This document shows, one piece after another, positions 9,504-18,943 of a stretch of DNA of 64,000 nt. The position numbers were made by a program, and so were the translations under genes. This DNA comes from Thermospira aquatica (lineage in GTDB: Bacteria > Spirochaetota > Brevinematia > Brevinematales > Thermospiraceae): the NCBI RefSeq assembly GCF_023525255.1, contig NZ_CP073355.1, positions 682,001 through 746,000 of the forward strand, given 5' to 3'. Numbering within the stretch: position 1 is the first letter of the stretch; every line of letters starts with the position of its first letter. The notes under the pieces are model-generated. The model did no database searches. It was given only the letters and a program-made list of their open reading frames with translations, and was not told the origin of the DNA.

Positions 9504-10213
9504 GAAAAAAGATCCTGGTGATTATCCCTGCCTATAATGAAGAAAAGGCGATTGGCAAGGTGATAGAGGATCTTTTGAAGTATTTTCCGGAAGGGGATAT
9601 TCTGGTTGTGAACGATGGTTCCCGGGATAATACCTCGGCTGTAGCTTCTCAGTATGAGGGGGTGACCGTGGTGAATCTGCCGGTGAATCTCGGGATTGGA
9701 GGGGCTGTTCAAACAGGCTTCAAATACGCTGCCCGGTATGGATATGATATAGCGATCCAGTTTGATGGGGATGGGCAGCATCTTGCAGAAGAGATCCCTT
9801 TGCTTTTGAAACGTATGGAAGAACTCCAGGCCGATATGGTTATTGGGTCCCGTTTTCTCAGTCCCGATGTGGATACTTTTCGTTCGACCATGGGGCGCAG
9901 GATAGGAATAAAAATCTTTGAATGGATAAATTCTCTTTTGATCAGACAACGGGTCACCGATAATACCTCGGGTTTTCGTGCCTTTAACCGTGAGGCTATC
10001 CTCTTTTTGGCGGAGAACTATCCCGTCGACTACCCTGAACCTGAAGCGGTGATTCTTCTTGGAAGGAATCGTTTTAAGATTGGAGAGGTGCAGGTAAAGA
10101 TGCGAGAAAGGCAGGGGGGACACTCTTCTATCTTTGGCTGGAGATCCGCGTATTATATGATAAAGGTACTTGTTTCTATCTTTCTTGTAGCGCTTCGGTA
10201 TCGGGTGAGGTGA
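9500..10213 (+). CDS. Glycosyltransferase family 2, polyprenyl-phosphate mannosyltransferase-like
   Basis: A 237-residue GT-A transferase of the dolichyl-phosphate-mannose synthase type. The N-terminus [20 protein letters not shown], the [12 protein letters not shown] loop and [10 protein letters not shown] (DxD metal site) are clear, and [11 protein letters not shown] is the conserved C-terminal acceptor region. Enzymes of this type charge undecaprenyl phosphate with a sugar that GT-C membrane transferases then use. It pairs with the downstream DUF2304 gene, a common arrangement. The donor sugar is not determined. Confidence 0.85.
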   Translation: MRKKILVIIPAYNEEKAIGKVIEDLLKYFPEGDILVVNDGSRDNTSAVASQYEGVTVVNLPVNLGIGGAVQTGFKYAARYGYDIAIQFDGDGQHLAEEIPLLLKRMEELQADMVIGSRFLSPDVDTFRSTMGRRIGIKIFEWINSLLIRQRVTDNTSGFRAFNREAILFLAENYPVDYPEPEAVILLGRNRFKIGEVQVKMRERQGGHSSIFGWRSAYYMIKVLVSIFLVALRYRVR

Positions 10214-10217
10214 GGGT

Positions 10218-10586
10218 ATGACAAGGGTTCAATTGGTAGCCATTGCGGGAAGTTTACTGTATTTGTTTGTTATTTTTCCGTTAGTTTTTAAAAAGAAGAT
10301 TCGCGAAGAGTATGCTCTGTTGTGGCTTTTTTTTGGGTTTGTGCTTTTGATTCTTTCTTTGTGGCGTGAGGCATTGCACTTTCTCTCCTCACTTGTAGGG
10401 ATTTATTATCCTCCGACATTTCTTCTTCTTGTGCTCATCGGGGCTATTGTTCTTATTCTTGTTCAGTATTCTGTGGTGATTTCCAAACTTACGTCACGAA
10501 TAATTGAGCTTACGCAGGAGCTTGGTCTCACAAAGATGGAGCTGGAGAAACTCAGAAAAGAGCATAAGCAGGAGACAAAAAAATGA
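10218..10586 (+). CDS. DUF2304 membrane protein
   Basis: A 122-residue protein with three predicted membrane helices (about residues 3-20, 33-52 and 67-90) and a charged coiled-coil-like C-terminus rich in Leu, Glu and Lys. It matches the layout of DUF2304 proteins, which are usually encoded directly next to a polyprenyl-phosphate glycosyltransferase, as here (4-bp gap). A role as a membrane partner or flippase-like subunit for that enzyme is inference from context. Its stop overlaps the next ATG. Confidence 0.75.
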   Translation: MTRVQLVAIAGSLLYLFVIFPLVFKKKIREEYALLWLFFGFVLLILSLWREALHFLSSLVGIYYPPTFLLLVLIGAIVLILVQYSVVISKLTSRIIELTQELGLTKMELEKLRKEHKQETKK

Positions 10587-11341
10587 AGATTTCTGTGGTT
10601 ATTCCTTCATACAATCAGGGACGATTCATTCGTCAGACGATAGACAGCATTCTTGCTCAGGAGGGGGATATTGAGGTTTTTGTGGCTGATGGGGGGTCTA
10701 CCGATGAGACGGTCGAGATCTTAAAAAGTTATGGGCAAAAAATTCAGTGGGTTTCTGAAAAGGATAAAGGACAGACCGATGCCATTAACAAAGGGCTCTC
10801 TCGTGTCACGGGAGATATTGTTGCCTATATCAACTCGGATGATTTTTATATGCCTGGTGTTTTTAACAAAGTGCGGGAGGTTTTTGCAACTCATCCTGGG
10901 GTAATGTGGGTCACGGGAGACGCTTTGATAGTTGACGAAGAGGGAAAAGAAATTCAACGCGGGGTAAGGTTCTACAAAAGGGTTTTGCGAAGGTTGCCTT
11001 TTCCGTGGATCTTGTATATTACCAATCCTATAGTCCAGCCAAGTACTTTCTGGAGGCGCAGTCTTGTTGAAGAAATCGGGCTTTTTCGCCAGGATAAGCA
11101 CTATACCATGGACTATGATTACTGGTTACGAATTATTCGTTATTACAAGCCGTATATTTTGGTGGAACCTCTCTCGGCTTTTCGGATTCATGGTCTTTCC
11201 AAGGGTGGAAGACAGTATGAAAAACAGTTTCAAGAGGACTGGGAGACAGTCCGGGAACATTGTACCAATCCCTTTTTCTTGTTCCTTCACGCTATCCACA
11301 ATAGCCTGATTGTGGGGATGTATCGGATGATGAAAGGATGA
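10583..11341 (+). CDS. Glycosyltransferase family 2 (WcaA-like)
   Basis: A 252-residue GT-A enzyme. MKISVVIPSYNQGRFIRQTI, VADGGSTDET and AYINSDDFYMPG (metal site) mark a classic processive-type GT2. QPSTFWRRSLVEEIG and MDYDYWLRI are conserved acceptor-side motifs. It overlaps the DUF2304 gene by 4 bp. It probably adds one sugar to the growing repeat unit in the cytoplasm. Specificity unknown. Confidence 0.85.
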   Translation: MKISVVIPSYNQGRFIRQTIDSILAQEGDIEVFVADGGSTDETVEILKSYGQKIQWVSEKDKGQTDAINKGLSRVTGDIVAYINSDDFYMPGVFNKVREVFATHPGVMWVTGDALIVDEEGKEIQRGVRFYKRVLRRLPFPWILYITNPIVQPSTFWRRSLVEEIGLFRQDKHYTMDYDYWLRIIRYYKPYILVEPLSAFRIHGLSKGGRQYEKQFQEDWETVREHCTNPFFLFLHAIHNSLIVGMYRMMKG

Positions 11342-11357
11342 AGGGAAGATAAGAACG

Positions 11358-11858
11358 ATGAAACAATTTCCCTGTTCTTTCAAAGAGTTGACAAAGGTGG
11401 TTTTACCTTTTTTTGTCTTTTTTGTGGGGGGATATTTCTTCTTTGCTCTTTTTTTTGAGATAGCGGAGATCAGGTACGCTCTCTATGAGATAAAGGTTTC
11501 TTTTCGTGGAGATTTTGAAAGAGATGACTTTGCACAAGAATTTCCCCAAAAACTTCGAGAAATTTCTCCTGATTTTGATACTCGACTGGATTTCTTGTGG
11601 TGGCCAGGCCAGAGTAAACCTTTCTATGAGTTTGTGTTACGTTTTGCTGAACCGCTTCCCACAGTTTCTCAGGAGGAACGTATCCTCACTTCTCTCAAAG
11701 GCTATTTAACCAACACACGCTGGTATGAGATTTCTTTTTCTCGTTTTCCGCCTTTCTCTTCCAAAAACATACGGTTCTTGTCATTTCTTCTTGGGCTTTT
11801 TCTTGCCCTGGGAGTGAGTGTTTCTTTGTGGATAGGAGGGGTCGCATGCAAAAAATGA
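11358..11858 (+). CDS. Small two-helix membrane protein, unknown
   Basis: A 166-residue protein, not recognised. It has one hydrophobic helix near residues 14-32, an extracytoplasmic-looking domain of about 95 residues, and a second helix near residues 138-158. This topology resembles small Wzz-like chain-length regulators, but the diagnostic proline-rich second helix is not evident. Its 3' end overlaps the O-antigen polymerase-like gene by 13 bp, so the two are translationally coupled and may work together. Confidence 0.55.
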   Translation: MKQFPCSFKELTKVVLPFFVFFVGGYFFFALFFEIAEIRYALYEIKVSFRGDFERDDFAQEFPQKLREISPDFDTRLDFLWWPGQSKPFYEFVLRFAEPLPTVSQEERILTSLKGYLTNTRWYEISFSRFPPFSSKNIRFLSFLLGLFLALGVSVSLWIGGVACKK

Positions 11859-14116
11859 TGTCTTCTCTTCGCTGGGTGCTTCTCTGGCTTATCTTTGCGA
11901 TGGGTTCGATGGATATTTTTGGGGTTTTTCATGTGAAAGGGTTTACCGTACGGTGGGTTTTGTTTTTGATGGCGGCGTTTGTTCTTTTGGAGGGGACGAG
12001 GCTTTTTCGGGAGAAAAAATGGCACTTCTCATGGTGGTGGGGCTGGCTCGTTGCGATCGCTTTTTTTCATACGCTTTTTTCTTTTATGAGTCCCGCAATC
12101 TTTCGTGGTCTGGGGTATGCTGTATGGCTCTGGCTTTTTGTCTTGTGGGTTGTTGTTCTTTCCCATATATCCAGGGAAGAAGGTATCTTTGCAAAACTGG
12201 TGGTGGTATATGTGACGTCGTTTCTCCCTGCGATGATAGTGGGATGGCTCCAGTGGGTTATCCCCTCCCTTGCCTGGAGTGACAGCTTTCTCTGGAAATC
12301 CCAGGGGGCTCTCGGGATAACGGCTTACCATGCTCTTCACCGAGTGAACGGCTGGAACTATGAGCCTTCGTATTTTGCGACGTATCTGCTTCCGATTTTT
12401 CCGCTTCTTGTTTCCCTTATCGTTCATCAGAGGGGAAAAGAGCGTATTTTTACAGCTGTTTTTTTTCTTTTTGCGGCTTTGATGCTTTTCTTGACAACTT
12501 CTCGGATGGGGTGGCTTGCGGGAAGCATATTTCTTGTGGGAAGTCTGGGAATATGGGGGGCAAGGAAACTTTTTCAGACGAAAAACAAGCGTCTTCTCCC
12601 TTATCTCTGGATAGGAGTGGGAATGGCCGTAGTGATGGTGGTTCTTTTGGGGGTAGGATTTTCGTCTTTTCGAAATCTTTTTGTGAAGGTGTTAAAATGG
12701 TCGTTTGTTGAACGGCTTGAGGGGATGCAACATACGCTCAAGGTGTTTTTTACGCATCCGTGGAGGGGTGTGGGACTCGGTGGGGTTGCCGGGGCTATCG
12801 CTCAGCTTCAGCAGGGGATAGTGCCCCAGGGGGGAGAAGTCAAGGCGTTTGAAGGGATGAACGTGCTTTTTGAGTATATGGCTGCGTTTGGAGTGTGGGG
12901 GATGTTTCTTCTCGGAGGTTTTTTGGGAAGCGTGCTTGTTCTTTTGAGACGATGGTGGGACAAGCTTTCTTCATGGGAGAAAGGGATAGGGATAGGGCTT
13001 TTTGCTGGTCTTGGGCTCCAGGTGTTTCTTTTGCTTTTCAATCAGAATATTCTCCGGGTGTATGTGTGGAATCATGTGGCGATGGTTGGGGCTTTTCTTG
13101 CTACCATGGAAGCCCCGGGGAAAGAAGAGATAGAGGAAAAAGAATCTCAACTTTTCTCTTTGCCTGTGTGGTTCTCCTCGTTTCTTTTAGCCGTAGTGGT
13201 AGCGTCTCTTTTTGTCACGGGGTATGTCTTTCAACCGATACGGGTAAAGGTCTATGGGGGGGACTTCCAGTGGAGATTTGCGAAAGGGATAGAACCCATA
13301 CAGGCGAAAATTTTTTATGTAGTACATGAGGTAATCATTAAGGATATTATTCCTTCGGGTGTTCCTGTTGTAAGTAATACAACCACATTTTCTTTCAAAG
13401 ATTCGTATTCTCTTTCAAAGACTTTTTTCACAAAAGAGGAGATTTCACAGGTTTATTCCGGGTGGAAAGATAGTTTTCATCTTCAAGAAAAATACTTCCG
13501 TGAAAGAGTTGAAGAAGGGGATACATATCTTCGAGAAATCGATCCTCACTATCTCGATAGTCCCGAAAACTTTTACCGGGCGATGAATGCTTTACTCGAG
13601 AAGGATGAGATTTTTGCCACGTGGGCTCAGAAGTATCCTCTCTCGGATCTTACGCATTTTTATCTGAACAAGAAAAGAAAAACTCCCGGTGAAAAAGTGC
13701 GCTTTCACCGATTGGTACTGGAGGATGTTTTTCCTTTTCTTCCTTCTAATCTTGAAGAGCATAGAATACGCTACTATCTTGTTGAACTGTCGTGCACTTT
13801 TGTTGATCTTCCGGCAAACCAGAGTGAGCAGACCAATATGCTTTTTTCCAGTGCTATAACGAATATTCGGTGGGATACCAGCCTAGGAGTGATAGAGACG
13901 CCTGTGGAGATTTTTCCCGTACGCTTTTTAAGGAAGGATGAGAGAGTTTTTCGTGTTTTTTGGGAATTTTCTCCGATGTATTGGAAACTTCAGGCCATTC
14001 ATTACCGAAACCTTTTTACGGTTTTGGTGGTGGGCGTTTTCGTTCTTACGTGGGGATTAAGCTACCTCTGGTTTAAGAAGCTTGCAAAAAGGGAGCAAAG
14101 ATGGGAAAAGCGTTAA
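11846..14116 (+). CDS. O-antigen polymerase/ligase-family membrane protein (Wzy/WaaL-like)
   Basis: A large polytopic protein of about 756 residues. Roughly twelve hydrophobic segments occupy residues 1-460. A Wzy_C-type region includes LTTSRMGWLAGSIFLVGSLG and THPWRGVGLGG, features of the O-antigen ligase family. It probably polymerises or ligates the glycan at the outer face of the inner membrane. A C-terminal region of about 270 residues is mostly soluble, with a final helix near residues 725-745; this tail is longer than in simple Wzy proteins. ATG 11846 is chosen because AGGAGG lies six bases upstream. Confidence 0.75.
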   Translation: MQKMMSSLRWVLLWLIFAMGSMDIFGVFHVKGFTVRWVLFLMAAFVLLEGTRLFREKKWHFSWWWGWLVAIAFFHTLFSFMSPAIFRGLGYAVWLWLFVLWVVVLSHISREEGIFAKLVVVYVTSFLPAMIVGWLQWVIPSLAWSDSFLWKSQGALGITAYHALHRVNGWNYEPSYFATYLLPIFPLLVSLIVHQRGKERIFTAVFFLFAALMLFLTTSRMGWLAGSIFLVGSLGIWGARKLFQTKNKRLLPYLWIGVGMAVVMVVLLGVGFSSFRNLFVKVLKWSFVERLEGMQHTLKVFFTHPWRGVGLGGVAGAIAQLQQGIVPQGGEVKAFEGMNVLFEYMAAFGVWGMFLLGGFLGSVLVLLRRWWDKLSSWEKGIGIGLFAGLGLQVFLLLFNQNILRVYVWNHVAMVGAFLATMEAPGKEEIEEKESQLFSLPVWFSSFLLAVVVASLFVTGYVFQPIRVKVYGGDFQWRFAKGIEPIQAKIFYVVHEVIIKDIIPSGVPVVSNTTTFSFKDSYSLSKTFFTKEEISQVYSGWKDSFHLQEKYFRERVEEGDTYLREIDPHYLDSPENFYRAMNALLEKDEIFATWAQKYPLSDLTHFYLNKKRKTPGEKVRFHRLVLEDVFPFLPSNLEEHRIRYYLVELSCTFVDLPANQSEQTNMLFSSAITNIRWDTSLGVIETPVEIFPVRFLRKDERVFRVFWEFSPMYWKLQAIHYRNLFTVLVVGVFVLTWGLSYLWFKKLAKREQRWEKR

Positions 14117-15204
14117 GGATCGGGGTCGATGCCCGCCCTCTCCGGGAAAAAAAGGCAGGGATAGGACGGTATGTTGAGGAGATGGTGAATGCACTTTCTC
14201 AGCGGGGAGAGGTGGAATTGGTGCTTTTTTCAAACAGAAATGTCGTCCTTGACGAACAGGTCAGAGGGAAGGTGACCATCGTTGAAGATAAAAAATGGAA
14301 GTATCTGCCTGGAACCCTGTGGTATCTTTTGCGTATACCAGGGCTTATCCAGCGGTATGGAATCGAGATTTTCTGGGGAACGCAACATGCCCTGCCTTTC
14401 ACAAAGCCCCGGGGGTGCTTTTATGTGGTGACGTGGCATGATCTTGTGTATGCGTTCTACCCGGAAACCATGTCATGGTACAACCGTCTTGTTTCTTTGC
14501 TTGTTGTAAAAAGGACCCTGGCTGTAGCAGACAGTATTGTTGCCGTTTCAGAAACAACAAAACGCGATCTGCTTGAGCATCATCCGTTTGTTCCCTCGTC
14601 AAAGGTGTCGGTAATCTATGAGGGGAAGTCTCTGCCCGATGAAACCAGTGTCACTTTTTCCCAGCAGTATACTCCTTATCTTTTTTTGCTGGGTTCTTTA
14701 GAACCAAGGAAAAACATCCTCTCTGTTCTTGAGGCTTTTCGCTTTATCAAAGAAAAACGTCCTGATCTGAAGCTTGTGATCACCGGGGGAAGAGGATGGA
14801 AAAAAACGGCGCTCCAGAACGCGGTAGATCGTCATCCGTACCGGCAGGATATTGTGTTTACGGGGTATGTGTCCGATGAGACGATCGTGGACTTATTCAA
14901 ATCGTGTGAAGCGTTTCTCTTTCCTTCCCTGTATGAGGGATTTGGGCTTCCTCTTCTTGAAGCCGAGGAGAAATGCCCTGTGATTGTGAATGATATCCCT
15001 GTTTTTCGGGAGCTTGGGAGGTTTTTTGAAAACCTTTTCTTTTGTGATTTCTCAGAAGATTCAGAGAGAGTTGCTGATGACATTTTCTTTATTCTTTCGG
15101 GGAATCCAGCAAGACTTCTCCTTCGTGGGGAATATCGGGAGATATTTACCTGGGAGTATGCTGCTCAAAAGATGGTACAAGTATTGGGTATGAAAGGACA
15201 GTAG
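14101..15204 (+). CDS. Glycosyltransferase family 4 (mannosyltransferase-like)
   Basis: A 367-residue GT-B enzyme. LRIGVDARPLREKKAGIGRY is the N-terminal glycine-rich acceptor loop of family-4 enzymes. LGSLEPRKNILSVLEAF and FPSLYEGFGLPLLEAEE form the donor site, including the EX7E-type motif. It overlaps the preceding gene by 16 bp. It is the same subgroup as the 1625-2731 gene but not a close duplicate, so the two probably make different linkages. Confidence 0.88.
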   Translation: MGKALRIGVDARPLREKKAGIGRYVEEMVNALSQRGEVELVLFSNRNVVLDEQVRGKVTIVEDKKWKYLPGTLWYLLRIPGLIQRYGIEIFWGTQHALPFTKPRGCFYVVTWHDLVYAFYPETMSWYNRLVSLLVVKRTLAVADSIVAVSETTKRDLLEHHPFVPSSKVSVIYEGKSLPDETSVTFSQQYTPYLFLLGSLEPRKNILSVLEAFRFIKEKRPDLKLVITGGRGWKKTALQNAVDRHPYRQDIVFTGYVSDETIVDLFKSCEAFLFPSLYEGFGLPLLEAEEKCPVIVNDIPVFRELGRFFENLFFCDFSEDSERVADDIFFILSGNPARLLLRGEYREIFTWEYAAQKMVQVLGMKGQ

Positions 15205-15208
15205 CTTT

Positions 15209-16210
15209 ATGGAGATAAGTAAACCTTTGTATATCAGTGTCATTATAGTAAACTACAATACACGTGAACTTACATTGGCCTGTCTAGCCTCCTTATATTC
15301 TTATACTGAAGGGGTATCTTTTGAAGTGATAGTGGTAGACAATGCTTCAAATGATGGAAGTGGAGAGGCTATTCGTAAGCACTTTCCACAAACAAAGCTT
15401 ATTATAAATTCTGAAAACCTTGGGTTTGGTGTGGCTAATAACATTGGTATTCAACATTCAAGGGGTAAATATATTTTCATGCTTAATTCTGATACCCTAC
15501 TTAAGAACAACGCCCTCAAGATATTTTATGATTTTATGGAAGCACACCCTGAAATCGGAGCTTGTGGTGGGTGGTTAAAGGATACACAGGGTAAAACCAT
15601 ACATTCGTATGGCCGTTTTCCATATCTTGGTTGGCAAGTGCCAGAAATTCTTAGAGATGGGTTTTTACTTACTCTTGAGTTGCCATTTTTACGATGGTTA
15701 AAAAAGCTTAGAAAACAGAAAAAAAATAGCATAAATGTAAATACAACAGAAGAAACAACCGAAATCTATCCTGTAGATTATATTGTCGGGGCAGATTTTT
15801 TTGTTCGTAAGAGTGTTCTTGATCAAGTTGGTCTGTTTGATCCGTATTTTTTCCTCTATTTTGAAGAAACCGATTTACAATATCGTATGGCCCAGAAAAA
15901 CATCCCTCGAGTTCTTATAAAAGAACCTTTCGTTGTGCACCTTGAAGGGCAAAGTAGTTCTCCAAAAAGTATGCGAAGTTATACGTTATCGAAGGTGAGT
16001 GCTTTGCGTTTTTATCGAAAGCATTATGGTTTTTTGCGGAGCGCGGTTTTGTGGGTAGTGTATATCCTGGTAGCAGGATGGATATTTTTTATAAACCTTT
16101 TTGTCAAAAGGTATAGCATAAAAGAGACATGGCTTCATGGGTTGTCCATGCTCACGGTGGATTATGCATGGGTTTTGCCTTTTTTGAAGAAAAAAAGGGG
16201 AGAAAAATGA
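15209..16210 (+). CDS. Glycosyltransferase family 2 (rhamnosyltransferase-like)
   Basis: A 333-residue GT2 protein. YISVIIVNYNTRELTLACL, VVDNASNDGSGEAI and MLNSDTLL (metal site) form the catalytic GT-A core. YPVDYIVGADFFVRKSVLDQ and FFLYFEETDLQYRMAQK are typical of rhamnosyltransferases. A hydrophobic segment near residues 275-300 may anchor it to the membrane. It is more AT-rich than the flanking genes. Its TGA overlaps the ATG of the next gene. Rhamnose is a guess from family resemblance. Confidence 0.85.
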   Translation: MEISKPLYISVIIVNYNTRELTLACLASLYSYTEGVSFEVIVVDNASNDGSGEAIRKHFPQTKLIINSENLGFGVANNIGIQHSRGKYIFMLNSDTLLKNNALKIFYDFMEAHPEIGACGGWLKDTQGKTIHSYGRFPYLGWQVPEILRDGFLLTLELPFLRWLKKLRKQKKNSINVNTTEETTEIYPVDYIVGADFFVRKSVLDQVGLFDPYFFLYFEETDLQYRMAQKNIPRVLIKEPFVVHLEGQSSSPKSMRSYTLSKVSALRFYRKHYGFLRSAVLWVVYILVAGWIFFINLFVKRYSIKETWLHGLSMLTVDYAWVLPFLKKKRGEK

Positions 16211-17463
16211 CAAGAGAGAAAAAACGCGTGCTTTCCTGTCCTTCGGACTTTAGTTTTATGGTACATCCTGAGAGGATAGAATGGTTCTGTCGGGATACAC
16301 TTTTGAAGCAGAAGGGGTATTCTCTTCTCCTGGTTGCTCCTTATAATGAAACACTTCGCGAAAAAAATCCCGAGCAGTTTGAGCTTTTTTTGTCACGATG
16401 TCGTGAGATCTATGATGATGTTTTTCTTTTTCCTATGAGACGGGGGATGAAAGATATTTTTTCTCCCATTCCCCTTCAAGCAAAGAAAAGAAGCCCGAGG
16501 GGGAAAGACATGACTTCTCTCCAAAAGTGGCTGGCGGGGTATCTTGGCCAGATAGTGGGCGTACTTATTGAGATTAGCTTCACTTTTGAGGTGGTAAAGC
16601 CTTTGCTAAAGAGTTTTAAAGAGAAGCATATACCTGTCCTTCTTCGTATGGAAAATATAGAAAGGGATTTTTTCTGGTATCATTACAAGAGAGTTTCTCT
16701 TCAACAGAAGCTTTTTGATCCTCATAGCTGGATTCAGCTGATGGATGTGCTCAAGCTTAGCTGGTACGAACCATCCGTGATAAAAAAAGTAGACGGGGTT
16801 TTTTGTCTTTCTACGAAAGATACAGAGTGGTGTCTGAAAAAACGAAAAGATGGGGTGTTTTTTATCCCTTATTGGTACCAACTCCCCCAAACCAGGGAAC
16901 AACCGCTGTCAGTGGAGGAAGAGCAGATCCTGCAAGAACTTGAGAAAAAATACCACAAAAATAAGATCCTTTTTCTTGTGAATAACTTTCGTGATGGATA
17001 TAATACAAAAGAGGTCAGATGGTTTATTGAAAAGGTTTTTCCTGCTATCAAACAAAAGGTGCCTGAGAGTGTCTTTTTGTTTGGGGGATATGAGGTGACA
17101 AAGTACTTTTGCGGTAAGGATCTCCCCGAGGGAGTTGAGATGCTTGTGGACATCCCCTCGGTAAAACCGTACATGAAACGGGCAGATCTCATTCCTCTTC
17201 TCACCAAAGCTCCCGTAGGGGTTAAGATCAAGCTGGTAGAGGCGCTTTTTTACCATAAGAATGTGGTAAGTTTTCCTGAGGGGGTGAGTTGTTCTGGTGT
17301 TGAGTCTTTGCTCCCTGTGGCAAGAACGAAAGAAGAGTGGATTTCCTCGTGTCTGACTATCCTGAGAGGGGAAAAAGATTGCGCGCAGGCATGGGAGAAA
17401 TTTGATGAGCTTTACGATCATAAAAAGAATATTGATTTTCTCGAGAGATTTTTTAAGGAGTAA
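16207..17463 (+). CDS. Putative glycosyltransferase (divergent GT-B)
   Basis: About 418 residues and only weakly recognisable. LLRMENIERDFFWYHYKR and GVFCLSTKDTEW resemble the middle region of GT-B sugar transferases such as PslH-like proteins. The C-terminal segment VGVKIKLVEALFYHKNVVSF matches the G-hKhhEahahgkPhV pattern of the donor site. ATG 16207 overlaps the upstream stop codon; the frame is open further upstream but that would run into the previous gene. Its place between a GT2 and the flippase supports a role in repeat-unit assembly. Confidence 0.6.
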   Translation: MTREKKRVLSCPSDFSFMVHPERIEWFCRDTLLKQKGYSLLLVAPYNETLREKNPEQFELFLSRCREIYDDVFLFPMRRGMKDIFSPIPLQAKKRSPRGKDMTSLQKWLAGYLGQIVGVLIEISFTFEVVKPLLKSFKEKHIPVLLRMENIERDFFWYHYKRVSLQQKLFDPHSWIQLMDVLKLSWYEPSVIKKVDGVFCLSTKDTEWCLKKRKDGVFFIPYWYQLPQTREQPLSVEEEQILQELEKKYHKNKILFLVNNFRDGYNTKEVRWFIEKVFPAIKQKVPESVFLFGGYEVTKYFCGKDLPEGVEMLVDIPSVKPYMKRADLIPLLTKAPVGVKIKLVEALFYHKNVVSFPEGVSCSGVESLLPVARTKEEWISSCLTILRGEKDCAQAWEKFDELYDHKKNIDFLERFFKE

Positions 17464-17465
17464 CG

Positions 17466-18932
17466 ATGAATCAACCATCGCTTAAACGAAATTTCTTCTA
17501 CAATGCTTTAATGACTTTTGCCAATTTCTTTTTGCCTATGGTTGCCGTGATGTATACCTATCGAATCCTGGGACCTGTGAATATCGGTAAGATTAATTAT
17601 GTTCAGGCATGGGTCAATAACTTTCTTTTGTTTGCTAATTTGAATATCGGGGTATATGGGCTACGGGAGATCGCCACGGTGAGAGATGATAAAGCAAAGC
17701 TTGCGCAAACTTTTAGTGAGATTCTTTTGATTTTGTTTGTGACGCATGGGGTGGCTTTGCTTGTTTTTGGGGTTTCTTTTTTGGTTTTTCCGGATTTTCA
17801 AAGGGAAAAGATGCTTTTTCTTTTGTTTGGAGCCCTTCTTCTTTTTAATCCTTTATCGTTAGATTGGTTTTTTGGTGGTATTGAGAATTATCGGTTTATA
17901 AGTCTGCGAAATATTACGGTGAAACTTCTCATGTTGCCGGCGATCTTTCTCTTTGTTCGGCGGGAATCGGATTATGTGGTGTATGCGTTGATTTTAGTGC
18001 TTGCCACGGTGATTCCTTTTTTGTATAACTTTTTGCATAGTAGACACTATGTAAAATGGGAGATCTCTTCCGTGAAACATCCTCTCCGCCATTTGAAGCC
18101 CATGTGGTTTTTCTGGATGAGTAGTCTCGTGGGATCGCTGTATGTGAATGTTCCGGTTATTCTCCTGGGGAACATAGCAGGAGATCGGGCGGTAGGTCTT
18201 GCCACGGTCGTGAGTAAGATTGTAGGGTATACGTACGCCCTGGTAAGCATGCTCAATGCCGTGGTTACCCCGCGGGCGAGTTACTACTATGGGAATGAAC
18301 GAACAGAAGAGTACGAAAAGCTGCTGGCGACAAGCTTGAACTATATCCTTCTCCTTGCTCTGCCGGCGATAACCCTTTTTATGGTTATTGGTAAGGAAGT
18401 TATCTGGATTATTGGGGGGAAAGAGTATGAAGAAGCTTTTTGGGCTCTGCGTGTTGCCGGGATTATGCTTTTACTAGATGGAGTCAATTTGTGGGCAGAA
18501 AGCCAGCTTTTGCTTCCACGAGGGATGGCGAAGGAGCTTTTCTTTTCTACTCTTGTGGCATCGACTATAAATATTTTATGTAATATCTTTTTTATTTCTC
18601 GCTTTAGTTATCTGGGAATTTTTATCTCTTCCATTATATCGCAGACAATAAATATGGCGATCAAGATGTTTTTTGCAAAACATTTTACTCCCTTCTTAAA
18701 GATTAAAAAAGATGTTTTTTTCTATTTTCTTGGTTGTACAGGTATCTTTTTATGGGGGTGGTTTGTGAAATCTTTTTCTCTTTCACGTCTTTTGTCTTTT
18801 TTTATTGTTTTGTTGGGGGGAGGTTTTATCTATCTTGTTACTCTTGTTGTGTCTGGAAACGAGTTTTATAGAAAAGTAAGTGAAAAAATTTTGAGTTATC
18901 TCCCTCGTTTCTTAAAAGTGAAAAAAGGATAA
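17466..18932 (+). CDS. Oligosaccharide flippase (Wzx-like, MOP superfamily)
   Basis: A 488-residue membrane protein with about 12-14 predicted helices. The N-terminus has NFFLPMVAVMYTYRILGPVN and GKINYVQAWVNNF, the conserved first helices of polysaccharide-biosynthesis MOP proteins. It would move undecaprenyl-linked repeat units across the inner membrane for the Wzy-like protein encoded upstream. It is the last plus-strand gene of the cluster. Downstream, AAGGATAAAATCCTT followed by T residues at about 18925-18940 could be a weak terminator shared with the converging gene. Confidence 0.88.
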   Translation: MNQPSLKRNFFYNALMTFANFFLPMVAVMYTYRILGPVNIGKINYVQAWVNNFLLFANLNIGVYGLREIATVRDDKAKLAQTFSEILLILFVTHGVALLVFGVSFLVFPDFQREKMLFLLFGALLLFNPLSLDWFFGGIENYRFISLRNITVKLLMLPAIFLFVRRESDYVVYALILVLATVIPFLYNFLHSRHYVKWEISSVKHPLRHLKPMWFFWMSSLVGSLYVNVPVILLGNIAGDRAVGLATVVSKIVGYTYALVSMLNAVVTPRASYYYGNERTEEYEKLLATSLNYILLLALPAITLFMVIGKEVIWIIGGKEYEEAFWALRVAGIMLLLDGVNLWAESQLLLPRGMAKELFFSTLVASTINILCNIFFISRFSYLGIFISSIISQTINMAIKMFFAKHFTPFLKIKKDVFFYFLGCTGIFLWGWFVKSFSLSRLLSFFIVLLGGGFIYLVTLVVSGNEFYRKVSEKILSYLPRFLKVKKG

Positions 18933-18943
18933 AATCCTTTGCC